A stretch of 64,000 bases of DNA from Solicoccozyma terricola. Lineage: Eukaryota > Basidiomycota > Tremellomycetes > Filobasidiales > Piskurozymaceae. Each line of letters begins with the position of its first letter. The stretch's first letter is position 1. Location: contig BCLD01000023.1 in assembly GCA_001600875.1 (NCBI GenBank), forward strand, positions 1,807-65,806, read 5' to 3'. Under the pieces are notes generated by a model. That model was not told the origin of the DNA and did not search any database. It was given only the letters and a program-made list of their open reading frames with translations. This document shows positions 12,285 to 25,055 of this stretch, in pieces. The position numbers were made by a program, and so were the translations under genes.

Positions 12285-14525
12285 TCACGAAGACAGAACC
12301 ATCTCTTTCTGGGCCTTGACCATGGCTCGAGCGTCTCTAGCCAACTCGAAGCTCTTCTTCTTGGGATGTCTGTCAGCAAATACGGAGTCCATGTCCTCCA
12401 GAGACAGTTGCTTAGTCTCTACAGCCCAGTGATAGATGACTGCGATGCCCACCGCATTCCAGCAGGCAAAGATGATGTAGGCTGAACCATCAAGGGTCGC
12501 TCAGCAATCATTATGAAATCGCCTGGGTAGCGGTGTCAAAAAACTTACTCTTCCACTTTAACGCTGCCAAGGCAGATGGCATACCAAAGGTGTTGATGAG
12601 ACCGAAGACTTGCGCTGCGATGGTCTGCAGCGACAAGCCCTTGGCTCGATTCTCGAATGACAGCACTTCTGATGGGTAAAGTCCTTGAAGAGGAGTCCAG
12701 CCGAAACTGTAGAACACGGCAAAAAGGTCTACAGGCGCATGATGAGGGTCAATTCTTGGGAAATCCCCAGTTGCAAAACGAAGCGACTGACAGATAAAGG
12801 TGATCCCGGCATTCGCTCGAGTATTGCTTGCATGACCGGCAGGAGACAAGATCCCAGCGGCGATCGCCATACCCTAAGAAGCAGAAGCAGAATTTCAGTT
12901 GATCCGAACATCACGACAACTGCAGAGAGGGGCGGCTGCTTACCATCATGCACGAGATCGAGGCAGTCAACAACATCTTCCTTCTACCAACCCTGTCAAC
13001 GACAGCTGTACCGGTCAAGGCCCCCACCATCGACGTAACCGAGTTGACGAAATTCAAGACACGTTGGCGGTCGGGCGACTTGATCCCTGCTTGTTGCAAC
13101 AGCACAGGCAAGAAGTATGTGACCAAGGCATTGCCAGCTAGCTGTCCCCAACAGGCCACGATCAGACACAGTCCAAATCGGTATCTTGATGAAGCGGTTG
13201 CGAGCAGTGCCCTGAAGTCCCAGAATCGCTTGTCCGCTCCGGCCAGAGAGATGGATTCTTCGAATTCCTCAATCTCCAGCTGAACAAGAGGCGAATTGAC
13301 ATCATTGTCCCTGGTGTGGTAGCGGGCAAGAACGACAGCCGCCTCCTCTGTCCGACCGCGACTGTAGAGCCATCGTGGAGATTCGAATAGGTAAAGCACG
13401 AAGATCAGGTTGATCACGGCCATAATGCATTGGCAGAGAATTGGCGTCCTCCATGCCCAGTTGGACTTTCTGCGACCAAAGGGAATGGCGATTCCCGAGG
13501 CGAAGATTTGACCAACAAAGTAGAAGGACTGTAAGGGGGGAAGTGTTAGCTAGCCTATTCTGGACTTTGGCTTCGGATGAGAACCCGGTGTCTCACGTTG
13601 AGCAACCCAAGCCAGAATCCTCGAGTTTTGGGGGACGTGATCTCTGCCATATAAGTCTTGGACGCGATGGCAGCCATGGTACAGCCCAGACCAGTCAAGA
13701 AGCGACCTCCCAGGAACATCCCCATATTCTGAGCCAATCCAGTTAGGATGGCACCAATCACAAGGGAAGCGTTGCCAAGGAACATCGACCGACGACGACC
13801 GATGCGATCAGGCAGGTAACTTTGGAGGGACTGGAGTAAGATGTCTGGCGTTTGCTAGCTTGATTGCAATGAAACATACCTGGCTGGAAAGAAGGCCACG
13901 ATGCTTCCGCTGTCAGGTTTCAATCTTCCATTGTCAGCGGATCAACTGGTGAGCGATGAAATAGTAGGCGTACATCGTGTATATGCCGAAGCTATTGAAC
14001 AAGCACTCGTCAGCCTTGGGTCCAGCGAGGCGACCACCCTGTTTGTAAGTCTTACATAATACCAGTCTTGGCTGAGGCAGCCTCTAGGTGGAAGAATTGC
14101 TGGTATTGGGTCATTGAGTTGATTGAAGACTGTACCATCGCCGATCAGTCACTGTTCGAGTCTGCTGCACGTCATTTTAATTCACCATGACCGTCCCGTC
14201 AAAACCAGTATCTCCCTGGGCGGGGGATGAGGGAAGACTATCAGTGCGGGTCCTCGACGACAACCACCATAGCAATACTCACACCGCATAAACAAGTGCA
14301 AAGTGCCGTGAAGATGAAACAGATGTTCCGCCATTCTCCCCAGGCTGGTCCAGGGTCTGCTTGTTGAGCGAGGCGAAGCGCTGTGGCACGCTCTTCAGCT
14401 GTCCTATGACGGTCATAAGGAATCGTGGTGTGGGAGGCAAGTTGATCTGACGCCTTGTCATCGACATGGTCGATGTCGTCCATTTTGCCACTGGTGAGAT
14501 ACGGAGCTGGTTCCATGTTGTTCAT
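12285..14525 (-). CDS. MFS sugar transporter (lactose/cellodextrin permease-like)
   Basis: The start is the ATG complementary to 14523-14525 and the stop is the complement of 12285-12287. Exons in order give a hydrophilic N-terminus, GRFLTGLGCTMAAIASKTY with AEITSPKTRG, then ESPRWLYSRGRTEEA (the sugar-porter PESPR signature), DRVGRRKM, SFGWTPLQGLYPSEVL and finally VETKQLSLEDMD. This is the sugar porter family, twelve membrane helices, plasma membrane, proton symport by family knowledge. The WTPLQGLYP motif is typical of the fungal lactose/cellodextrin permease branch, not of hexose carriers. It is transcribed away from the adjacent GH3 gene, with which it probably shares a promoter region. 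The substrate is inferred, most likely a beta-linked disaccharide. Confidence 0.85.
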
Positions 14526-15078
14526 CTAACGCTATTCCGGAGAACTTGATGAGGACGGATGATATGGAATCCTCAACGAGACCACTGCCTGCAAGTACAT
14601 GTCCTTTTGTACTTGTGTATCGTGCGGTGACTTTTTTTTTCTTGCAACGGCTCGAACCTTGGTTTCCCGCAGATTCTTCGGAAAGCTGTGAATTAGGGCA
14701 TCCTGTCTGGGACTCCGGTGATACTCCGCGCCAGCGACCGGACCGCAGGTCACGCTCGATAGGCAACGTGCGAGCGCCAGCTTGGCCTGGGACATATGCC
14801 GCCGTATCCTTGTGGGGACTCCATCGCGAGTGGTGTTGTGCTTCTAGGTTGGAGGTTGGCCGATTCCCTCCACTTCCTGGTCGCAAAAACCCCGGAGCTC
14901 ATGATCGCCACTAGGGATGTTTGGCGCAGAAACCCCGGAGGAAGTCCGCCTCCGCGCTCGTCCGCCGCCTCCGAGAGGCCGATCGCCGACGATAAAGCAG
15001 CGTCCAAGAGATGTTCAAAGGGCACAACCCATGGCGTTGTCACTGCAACGGTTTGACAATCCATTCTGCGCCGTCAAG
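14526..15078. promoter_or_regulatory. Divergent intergenic region between sugar porter and beta-glucosidase
   Basis: These 553 bp separate two genes read outward, so they probably carry both promoters. A T run at about 14632-14641 is present. No clear TATA element or repeated operator was recognised. Confidence 0.4.
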
Positions 15079-18000
15079 ATGGTCAATCAAGTCATGAAGG
15101 GCGGGCACAAGGTGATGAACGCAGTGGATGGTTACGAGCAGGTTTCCCTCGATGTGAGCTTGAGTTGCCGCCGGCTGCAAGCCATGGATTTTTGATCTGA
15201 ACCGTCTGCCTCGACAATGCAGGTTGATGATGTGCTGTCCCAGCTTTCCACGGTAGAGAAGGTGGGCTTTAGAGGCGTCGAAGGTGAAAATCTGTTCGCA
15301 TGGCACAACACTCACCACCCCCCCCCCCCCCCACGTCCGAACCTCAGATCTCGCTGTTGTCGGGAAGCGATAATTGGCACACCATGCCATTACCGAAGCA
15401 TGGTATCCCAGCTGTCAGGGTGAGCTTCGCTGCGGGGCGGGGCCGTGTGCCGAGTTGCCTTGTGATGCTGAATGACCTACTCCTCCGTCACAGAGTAAGC
15501 GTGCTGCGATGGATTGCCGGACGATTCCCTAGTCTCGAGTGATTATTGACGTCCTTGGTCGCACTTTGTTCGCGATGTGCATACAGTGTCAGATGGTGAG
15601 CTGAAGATTGCGAATGTCTGGCGGTCTACTTGACTGACTCTTGATTGGCTTCAAAGGCCCTAATGGCGTTCGTGGGATCTATCGTGAGTCGCGCATTCGA
15701 AGCCTGTATGAGCTTTGGTATCTTGCTTCAGTAACGGCATGGTGCTTATTGATTCACGTCAACGTGATGTGACTGATGTGCTTCCAAACACAGAGTTCAA
15801 TGGTACCCTTGCCTCATGTTTCCCATGTGCCACCGGAGTGGCATCGAGCTGGGACTTGGCTTTGGTTGCCGAGATAGGACGGGCATTGGCGGCGGAGTGC
15901 AAAGTTAAAGGGTGCGCCCGTAGTCGTCTGCAGATGAGGGAGGCTATACTCACCTCCGCATTGCTGCAGAGCGCATGTACTACTAGCGCCCACCGTCAAC
16001 ACGCAACGAAGTCCTGTGGGAGGGCGAGGCTTTGAGTCGTTCAGCGAGGTGAGACCGGGGGAACCTTCAGGGTCCTGAGGGAAGAGCTGACGTTCTGCGC
16101 CGCCCAGGATCCGCATCTCAACGGCATGATGGCAGCTTCCTACATCAAAGCCGTCGAACAGGCCGGGGTCATAGCGACCATCAAGCACTTTGTCTGCAAT
16201 GACCAGGAGACGGACCGGTGCGTGCTTTGCTTGATTCACACCTTTCTCAAAGTCTGACCAGCCGTCATGATTCAGGAAATCCTATAACGCCGTCGTCCTT
16301 CCGCGGGTATTGAGAGAGATATACCTCAAGCCGTTCCAGATCGCCATCAAGGCCTCCAACCCCGGCGCTCTAATGACGGCGTGAGTAGATGAGTCATCTG
16401 CGAGGTGCCAGCAGCCCTCAACATTTCCGTTTCTTCAGCTACAACCGAGTCAACGGAGTACATGTCAGCGAGAGCGAGGAGCTGTTGCAGCGGGTTGTCC
16501 GAGATGTGAGGATGGGGTCGCTCTGCAGATTTGATGGCTGGTGCTTGGCTGACCCGGCGCTCTCCCAGGAATGGAAATATGACGGTTTGATCATGTCGGA
16601 CTGGTCTGGGACTTACTCTTGCTCGCGGGCGATCAAAGCTGGGCTCGATTTAGAGGTGCGTGATTGTGAAACGGCGAATGCTTCGGTCACCGGGAAGGCC
16701 GAATAGAAGCTGAGGGACGTATCTTGGCATAGATGCCTGGAACCACAACCGTTCGAGGAGCGGCTGTACAGAGGGCACTGGTTGCTGGCAAGCTGACCAT
16801 GAAGGATGTCGAGGTTTGCGCTCGGCGCGTCTTGCAACTGGTGAAGAAGGCTCAGTTGTCATCGATACCATTTGACGCTGCTCAAGATGGGGTGGATACG
16901 CCGGAATTGCGAGATGTGAGCACACAGCTCCCCATACAACCCCCGAATGCTTGCGTGATGACCACCTCCTTTGCAGCTCCTTCGAAAATCGGCAGGTAGC
17001 GCTGTCGTCCTGTTGAAGAACGACAGGAACCTTCTGCCGCTGGAGCCTAATAACCCAAACGCCCCTAAGGCGGTCAAGAGGATTGCCGTCCTTGGATTCA
17101 ACGCCGATGTTGCCATCACATCTGGCGGAGGTGCTGCTGACCTTCTGCCTTCATATACGGTCACGCCACTGGCTGGCATTCGATCCGCCGCCAGGGAAGT
17201 CTGGAACCTGGAGGATCAAGACGTGCCTTATGCAGTCGGAGCACCTACCTTCAGATATGTTCCACTGCTTAGCCGATACCTTTTCACCAAGTCTGGAGAA
17301 GTTGGTGGTCTCGTCCAGTTCTGGAACGGGCCATTCGATGCGACGGGTTTGCAGCAATCAGCACCGGTGTTCGAGACCACGACCACAAGCAGTCTGATGC
17401 TGTTCAACGACCACATCCGTGAGTAGTTAGGCATCGTGCTGTTAACTGGTCTTGCACTGACCTCTGCTCGAGCTGCAGCTTCAGCGGTCAACATGACCTG
17501 CTGGGTCCGCTATACCGCGACATTTGTCCCAGATTCCGATGGCGATTGGGAGTTTTCGCTTGTGAGTTGACCGGGCGCTCCGAATCTCGAAGTTGCAGCA
17601 GCTGATGTTTGCCTGTATAGATTGTTGCTGGGCAAGGAAACCTCTACATCGATGGACACCTGGTGATCGATAACACCACGAAGCAGACCCTTGGTACTTT
17701 TTTTTTGGGTCAAGGGACAGTCGAGGAGGTGAGAGAGGGACTCAGTGACGTTCCATAGGGGTCAAATGCTGAACACCGCTGCTGGATCAACATAGAGAGG
17801 TGTGGTGAAAGGCATGCAGCGTGGCTGCGAGTACTCCTTCGAAGTGCGTGCAACGAATGGTGAGTTTTCTCAAGTTAATCCCTGTTAAGGTGTGCACTAC
17901 TGAAACGCAAATGACGAAATTAGAGATCCAGCTGAATCACAACTCCGTATACAAGACACGGGGTGCTGTGCGTGTTGGGGCGTGGAAGCCGATATCCGCC

Positions 18001-19107
18001 ACCCAGGCAATACAAGAGGCAGTAGAACTGGCAGCTGCAAGTGATGGTGAGTTGATCAGCTGTCGGCAACCGCAATCTCTTGCTGACCCTTGTGCACCGA
18101 CCCAGTTGCCCTCGTCGTAGTGGGTCTGACGCAGGAATTCGAGCTCGAGGCGGTTGACAGACCGGACATGAAGTACGTCTACTGTGATATCCAGCTCGAA
18201 AGCGGTTCACCTGATTTCGTTTTCTGTCAGACTGCCCGGAGACACGGACAAGCTAGTGAAAGCTGTTCTTGAGGTCAACCCAAACACTGTTGTCGTCACA
18301 CAGTCTGGAATGCCGGTCGAATTGCCATGGCTAGATCAAGCTTCAACAGTGGTGCATGCCTTCTACGGTGGCAATGAGCTGGGAACAGGATTGGCAGACG
18401 TCTTGTTCGGAAAGCGATGTCCTTCAGCCAAGCTACCAATATCCTGGCCGTGAGTGCGATGTTGCTTGCTTTGCCCAGTGATGATGATACTGAAGCGCTA
18501 GCTGCACAGACGAAGGTCGCAAGATGTTCCAGCTCAATTGTCCTATGGGAGCGGGGAGCAGGGAAATGTCTCATATATGGAGGTGGGATTGACTGCCCGG
18601 AGATGCGGCTGTATCGCAGTGAGCTAATGCACCCAACGCCAGGGCATCTATGTGGGATACCGGCATCCCTTGGCGGTCACCTCTTTCCCCTTCGGTCACG
18701 GTCTTTCATATGCTACGTTCGAATACGGACCAATCACTTGTCCCACAAGCATCACCGTCTCGACACTCACTTCTCAGGCTGACCTTGCTGTCGGTGTCAA
18801 CATTACCAACACTGGCATGATGGCAGCAGCGGAGGTCGTTCAAATCTACGTCTCAGACCCCGCTTCCTCTGTGCAGAGACCCGAGGCCGAGCTCAAAGGG
18901 TTCGGGAAGGTCTGGCTGGAACCAGGAGAATCCGCGACCGTCACAATCCAGCTGGACCGAGATGCTTGGGCGTTTTGGGACGAAGGTATGCAATGCTGGG
19001 TGGCGGAAGCCGGGCAGTTCGTGATACGGGCTGCAGCGAGTTCAACGGATGTGCGATCCACCGCTATCGTGCAGCTGGAAGACACGGTGGTGTGGCGGGG
19101 CTTGTAA
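15079..19107 (+). CDS. GH3 beta-glucosidase with PA14 insert (intracellular)
   Basis: Exons can be followed across the gene. The N-terminus contains [13 protein letters not shown] joined to [10 protein letters not shown], then [32 protein letters not shown] and GLIMSDW, in which the Asp is the expected nucleophile, then AGLDLEMPG. The second GH3 domain follows with [20 protein letters not shown]14-like insert (about 17270-17850) is followed by [39 protein letters not shown] and a C-terminal fibronectin-III-like domain ending WRGL. No signal peptide is seen, so it likely acts inside the cell on imported beta-glucosides. ATG 15079 is chosen because its exon splices in frame (GTGAGC donor) to the conserved start; ATG 15217 is an alternative. 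The exon joins at about 15420-15660 are not fully resolved. An intron here contains a 15-nt C run. Confidence 0.88.
15318..15332. repeat. Poly-C tract (15 nt) in an intron
   Basis: A run of 15 C lies inside an intron of the GH3 gene. It belongs to a set of such tracts found throughout the window. Confidence 0.8.
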
Positions 19108-19230
19108 TTCGCAGTCATTCATGCATGAGGCTGGCACTTCAAATAACGGGTTCAGGGGGCTGAAACGCAAATCTTCAATCCTCACGCTTGGCAAGATTAC
19201 AACTCCCCCAGCCAAAAAAGAAATGTCACT

Positions 19231-21274
19231 TCAATTAGGGCTCCGGTGCGATACCCTCGAGCCTCGCTCCCTCACCCATCCCGTCTGCTGCATGATTATC
19301 CCGGCTGCGCGTTGAAACATGTCGCCGCCGAGCTTGCTGACGCCAGGAATGGCCTCGGTGTCTGAACCGGACTTGTGGGCGCCGATAAGGGAGCCGCAGG
19401 GTTGTTGGCCATACAATGTCGAGTAGTGAAGAAGCGCGCGGATTGCCTTGAGGACGTGGGAGTCTGCGGGAGGGGAGGGTGGCAGGGGATTCAGTAGTTG
19501 CCATCCATGGGAAGGGAATGACGGGCTAACCTTGCGCATACATGGCGTTTCTGACGACAGTGAGCCACGAGTTACCACCCTCGGGCACCGGTGAATCACC
19601 GACGATCTGAAGCTTGATATCGTCTGTTGCTTCCGATGTGGGCCGAGCAGAGAACGGGGTCTGCTCGAGCATCGTCTCTGGGAGGATATGAGGGCGTCCG
19701 CGGCAGAGGGAGATATGGAGGATGACGAGGAGGTAGGAGCGGAGGAGGGTAACGCGATCGGCCGGCGACAGTAGGTTGGCGAGTGATGGGAGGAAGATTG
19801 ATGAGGTAAGGCAGTGCAGCTGTAGGTGAGGTCAGCGTTGGTGGCGACGAAAGAGCTGACCGGTGCTCACCAGGAAAAAGTCCACACTGAGATCTCTACC
19901 AGGCTGACTCGTTGAGCATGCGAGTAACGTCGTAAGGACTGCAATCTCCTCGTAACAATCCTCCCACTGCGACTGTGTGAATCCCGCACTCAACACCCAC
20001 TGGGACCCAATCCGCCTCATCTCCTCGCTTCTCCCGTCTTGAAGCACAGCTTGCATGCGGGCGGTGATGAGAGTGTGGGGTCCAAAGGGTCCAGGATCGC
20101 ATAGAGGAGAGGAGCAGAGCTCGGCGTAAAGTTCGAGGAGGGAGGGTCCGCCCGTGGAGAGGTGTCGTGGACCCTGTGGGTTTACTTGGAAGAAGGGGAC
20201 GACTTGGACCGTGAGGTTCGCCAACGTATCCGTGACCGCAGACATGGCGGATTGAGAGAGGGAAGACTCGTCAGCGTTGGGCCAACCTGGTTCGAATAGC
20301 TGGGCAAGTATATCTGGGCTCTGCACAGCGGCTTGAGCGAGGCTGCGCCGGCGATATCAGTGCGGGTTGGTCATCAAGGGAAGCAGATTCTCACCCTTCA
20401 GCAAAGACCACTCGATCGTGGAACTGGAGGGACAGGGGTCAGGGACGGTTCTGCATGGTGATCAGCCGCCAGAACGCACCTCGACACCACACCCCGTTTG
20501 GATAAATGGGTGGAATGCACCAGTTAGGAATCTTATAAACATCCTTGGTGGTTTGGTTGCCGTGGGAGGGCCTGCGTTCTGTGGCAACGTTTGTACAATT
20601 AAGCTCGGTGGGTGCGGTCAGGCGGGAATGTAAAGACTCGCTGCCTCGGAATGTAAACACTCACTGCCTCGTCCGACAGAATGTAGTTTTCAAATGTCTT
20701 TTTGGGTCCGAGAGTGTTGACCGATTGGTGGAAGAATTGAAGGTAGGCAGCGTAGTATCTGTGAACAGCGTCAGGTTTGTCAACAGCGTCAGGTTTGTCT
20801 TGTGTTACTTTCCGCCACACTCACTTGGTATTTCCCAACATCTTTGCATCCCACCAATTCCCCTCATGCACTACTGGAGGATTCTTCAACACCGCATCGC
20901 CTCCCTCCACCATGCTCCTTTCCAGCGGTGCCATGTCTGGCACATCAGCATCAAAGATGGATTGGAGGTGGGACGGGGATGCACCGAGGGAGTAGGCGGC
21001 GAGGAGGTGGTGCGGGAGGTGGTTGTATTTGTCTGCCCGGCGGTTTTTAGCAGTGATTGGTACGAGACATCATCCGTCACTCACAGCTGATCGCCTGGTA
21101 GATATGGAATCGCCGATCGCTCTCCTCCAGCAACCGTCTGATGGCTTGCGTCGATTCGTTGCTTACTCCTGGGAACAGCAGGACATTGCCGCGCACGGCA
21201 GTCGACGTGGGAAAGCTTTTGGCGAGAAGAGGGATCGGGAAATCGGACAATGAAATGCTAGCGTTGGTGGACAT
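19231..21274 (-). CDS. Questin oxidase-like / AflY-family protein (DUF4243)
   Basis: The start is the ATG complementary to 21272-21274 and the stop is near 19231. Spliced exons read NHLPHHLLAAYSLGASP, then MVEAVLKNPPVVHEGNWWD, then YYAAYLQFFHQS. The middle exon contains SLLELYAELCSSPL, and the C-terminal part has LKAIRALLHYSTLYG. The His-rich NHxPHHLLAAYxLGAS start and overall layout match the questin oxidase/AflY family. In moulds, members act in polyketide tailoring (for example questin ring opening), but most basidiomycete members have no known role. It lies tail-to-tail with one GH3 gene and downstream of the start region of another. No polyketide synthase is present in the window. One intron (about 20763-20798) carries an 18-bp tandem duplication. 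Confidence 0.75.
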
Positions 21275-21615
21275 GGCACGAAGAACTGGATGAGTGCCAT
21301 TGATGGACAGGCAACGGGAGGACTCATGCCACGACAAGATGAAAATAGATGGATGCAGGGGTGGGAAGCAAAGAGTTCATGCGATCGGATAGATATTCGT
21401 CATTCTGAGTCATTTGGCAGACGCAAACGATGTAGTAGTCAAGATCACCTATATGATATCTGCTGGGATGGTCAGACCACCCAGAGACTCGAGATGTGTA
21501 TCAGTCGGTGTTGTCACTTGTCTTCCTGGCCGGCCTCTGGTACTGCCGTGCTCGACGGTTCGTTACACTCATTCCAAATTCACATATATAACTAACGATT
21601 ACATTGCTCTACCTA

Positions 21616-24600
21616 TCAGACCCCGATCCAAGTCCCGCCCTTCACCAGGTCGAACGACCCTTCCAACTCCGTCTTGGTGCTGGAGCTTGCAATAGCAATA
21701 TTGAAGGCACCGGATTCGCTTCTCCAATTGTGGGTGTCGTCGTCCCAGAAACTAACCGCTGACCTCTTGATAGTGACAGACACGTCTTTACTTTGTCCCG
21801 GTGCAAGGTAGACTTTCGAAAACGCGCAAAGCTCTTTCACTGGTCGAGTCAAGGTGCACTCGACGTCTGTAATGTAGACCTGGGAGGACTCTGCTCCAGA
21901 AATTGAGCCTGTATTGGTAATAGTGTAAGATATCGTCGCTTTGTCGTTCTCTCCACATAACGAGGTGACCTTGGCGTCGAGTTTCAAATTCGAGTAAGAG
22001 AACGATGTGTATGAAAGTCCGTGGCTTGAAAGGAAACGGGAAATTCCGTTAGTACGGTCTGACAAAAAACGATCGATAGAAGACAACTCACCCAAAGGGA
22101 TAAAGAGCCGCGATCTTCCTAGCATCATACCATCTATATCCAACAAACAAACCTTCAGAGTATCTCACGTTTCCATTCTCACTTCCAAAGTAACCGTAAG
22201 CGGGTACGTCTTGTTCTCGCATGGGGAAAGTCAACGGCAGTTTGCCAGATGGGTTGACTTTACCAAACAAGATGTCTGCGATGGCATTACCCTGTGAGGA
22301 ATCGAAGTTTGATCATCACGCAAACCGAGTGCAGACCGATTCCCCAAACTCACCATCTCATTCCCGGCAAACCAAGCTTGAACGATTGATGAGACTTGAT
22401 TAGCCCAAGGCATAAGCACTGCCGAACCACTTTGATTGACGACGATGACATTGGGATTAGATCGCGCCACCGCAAATATCAACTCGTCAATCCTTCCAGG
22501 TAAACTGAGAGTGGTTCTATCCGTTCCTTCAGTTTCCCAACTGACCAAAGAGCGTATCAATTAGATGCCTAGAAACTGCACACCGAAGGATTTCACTTAC
22601 TCCATGTTATTACCCACCACGATGATAGTGGCATCGGCTGCGGCAGCTGCTTGAGCGGCGTCTCTGATGGCTTGATCTGAATCAATCTTTTTGACAGCTC
22701 CAAAGCGGAAAGCGGCAAACTATGAGGTCCGATATACTTGGTCGGATAAGCATCTTTCCTCTTCGACAACACCCGGGACTGGCACTCACCATCAAAATGG
22801 GACCTGACGAAGAAACTCCTTCCGGTTTCTGACTATTGTATTCAACCACAACTTTTGCTGGGACTCCCGCTTTCAATTCAATGTCTTCGGATTCCTCTTG
22901 ACTTCCTCGCCCATAGAAAGCAGTCCCTCCGGGTTTTTGATGGTCCCAGAGATCGACAATCTGTACCAAGCCAGGTCGAGTGAGCATTGTCTACCAATGA
23001 TCATGGGAATAACTACGCACCAACTTGTCGTTGACATATAGTTTACCTCGACCGACAACGGCCAGTCCAAACTGGTAGACCCCATCTTCATCAGGTCGAT
23101 AATAAGCAGTGCTTGTCGCCGAGAAGTTGGCAATGTCCAAGTTTGCAGGAATCGTATCGTTAAACCGAACCTTTGTCGAATCGAGAACGTCGGTGTGTAC
23201 CACTGGTGAAACCGAAGCTTCCCCCTTGAGACCCTTGAAGAAATCAATCTTGAATCCAGGTTCGGATTTGGGGTCCTCCGATGTTGTCACCAGGCCATCC
23301 AATTGTGGAATAAGTCGAGTTGCTGATGAGATATATGGACGTAGGTAAGCGAGGTCAGTAATCTCCCGAATATACACGTCGAATTTCTTGGGTACATACA
23401 GTGACACCCGACTTGATAGTCGACTTTCACGTCTGCTGGTAGAGCGGCGGTGATTCCTTCGAAAGGCGTAATGACGTATTGAGCGTTCAAAGCGGCCGAA
23501 CCCCCACCAGAAATCACTCGAGCTTTGGCGTTGGGACCGATAATTGCAATGCGTTTGAGCTTTTTTGGGTCTATGCCACGAGATCACGATCAGCACCCAT
23601 AATTGACGCTGATGATTTGCACGCGGTGGCTCACCCAGGGGCAACACTTTATTCTCGTTCCTCAAAAGCACTACGCTCTCTGAAGCGAATTCGCGGTTGC
23701 GTTGCTTGTCTTGCAAGTCATACCTAGTTCCCTCCTTTGGCAGCTCCATAGCCTCAGGGTGAGCTTTGGCTGCGCGTTGTACGATTTGCAGGATCGCTCG
23801 TGCTCGTGCATCGAGGGTCCTTGGTAAGATCTTTCGAGCGATCAATGATTTCTTGACCAGACCGCCTCGCCATTCGGCTGGGCCAGGCATTTCCAAGTCT
23901 AGTCCCGCGTTGACTGCTTCACTCGTGCTGTAAGTACCGAACCTACAGAGTTTGAAATGGGTAAACTGTTAGATTCTGACGGGTAAAGGGTAAAGGGTAA
24001 AGTTGGACGTGGGCGTCATGTCTCATGTGTCCGTCAGGACACATGAGACACATAGATTTCAATTCCATATCACTGAGTTCTCACCAGTCACTCATCACTA
24101 AACCATCAAACTTCCATTCGTCTCTCAATATACCTTGGAGCAACTGCTTATTTTCGCTGCAGTGCAGATTGTCAATTCGACCATAGGAGGTCATGTAGCT
24201 CCAAGGCTTAGATAACCTTTGAGCGATTTGGAAAGGCTTCAAGTATATTTCTTCACCGAGGAATTTCCCCCACCGGGAATCTCGTCAGTGAAAATAGGTC
24301 GCCCGCCCGCCTTCTGTTGTCAAACCCAAACCGTAACTCACCTCTTAGTGTCCTTTCATCTACCTCTGAATTGACTGCCATCCTGTCATCTTCTTGATCG
24401 TTGGCCACAAAATGTTTGATCACTGCACCTACGCCTTCACCTTGCAGTCCGTTGACGTATGACGCTGCGAGGGTCCCACTTAGGAACGGATCCTCCGCGT
24501 AAGATTCGAAAGACCTTCCTCCTAATGGTGATCGCTGGATATTGACTAGAGACGACGACGACGACACTTGTGGATTAGTTGTTTTTTCATTTCCACCCCC

Positions 24601-25055
24601 CCCCCCCCCCGAGTTGTCTCCTACACTCACCTGTAGGAGCCAATAAAAGTGAAGATCCCTTGACGAGAGTCTCTGCAGCGAGAAAACTCCCAACTTTCTG
24701 CAAGGTGTCGACATTCCAGGTGGATCCCAGAGCGGTTGCACATGGGATGCATTGAGCAGGAATACTTTTGTAATGTGATTCACCACGAACTCCGTTGGGT
24801 CCGTCAGAGCATTTGAGGGTCTAGTTTGTTAAAGTGTTCGTTCATCTAAGTATTATTCGTGTACGCGTCCCGGTATGTTTTATGGGTGGGTAGGAAGGCA
24901 TCGCTCACAGGAACACCCAGTCTAGGGATACGGGATGTGGTCCACCAACTGGCACCAGCTATCAGATCTACCTTTTCATCTGTTGTGAGACGGCCTAGGA
25001 GCTCGTCCAAGTCAGCCTCGGCAAATGTCTGGTATTTCGTTGTTGAAGGAGACAT
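21616..25055 (-). CDS. GH3 beta-glucosidase with PA14 insert, second copy
   Basis: The start is the ATG complementary to 25053-25055; the N-terminus reads [17 protein letters not shown], then [13 protein letters not shown]. Further exons give [46 protein letters not shown] with the expected nucleophile Asp, and [16 protein letters not shown]. The second domain has [23 protein letters not shown]14-like insert follows ([13 protein letters not shown] to [15 protein letters not shown]), then [28 protein letters not shown] and a fibronectin-III-like end, GGTWIGV. No signal peptide is seen. It is diverged from the GH3 gene at 15079-19107 but has the same architecture, so the two probably handle related beta-glucosides. 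A 15-nt C run (24596-24610) lies within an intron. Confidence 0.87.
24596..24610. repeat. Poly-C tract (15 nt) in an intron of the second GH3 gene
   Basis: The run reads as poly-G on the coding strand and lies between a GTGAGT donor and a CTAG acceptor that join LLAPT to VNIQRSP. It therefore cannot be a sense polypyrimidine tract. Confidence 0.75.

Noticed and set aside
15587..15595. A 9-nt microexon completing VSDG in the first GH3 gene
   Set aside because: The phases of the flanking splice sites do not agree, so the true junction is unresolved.
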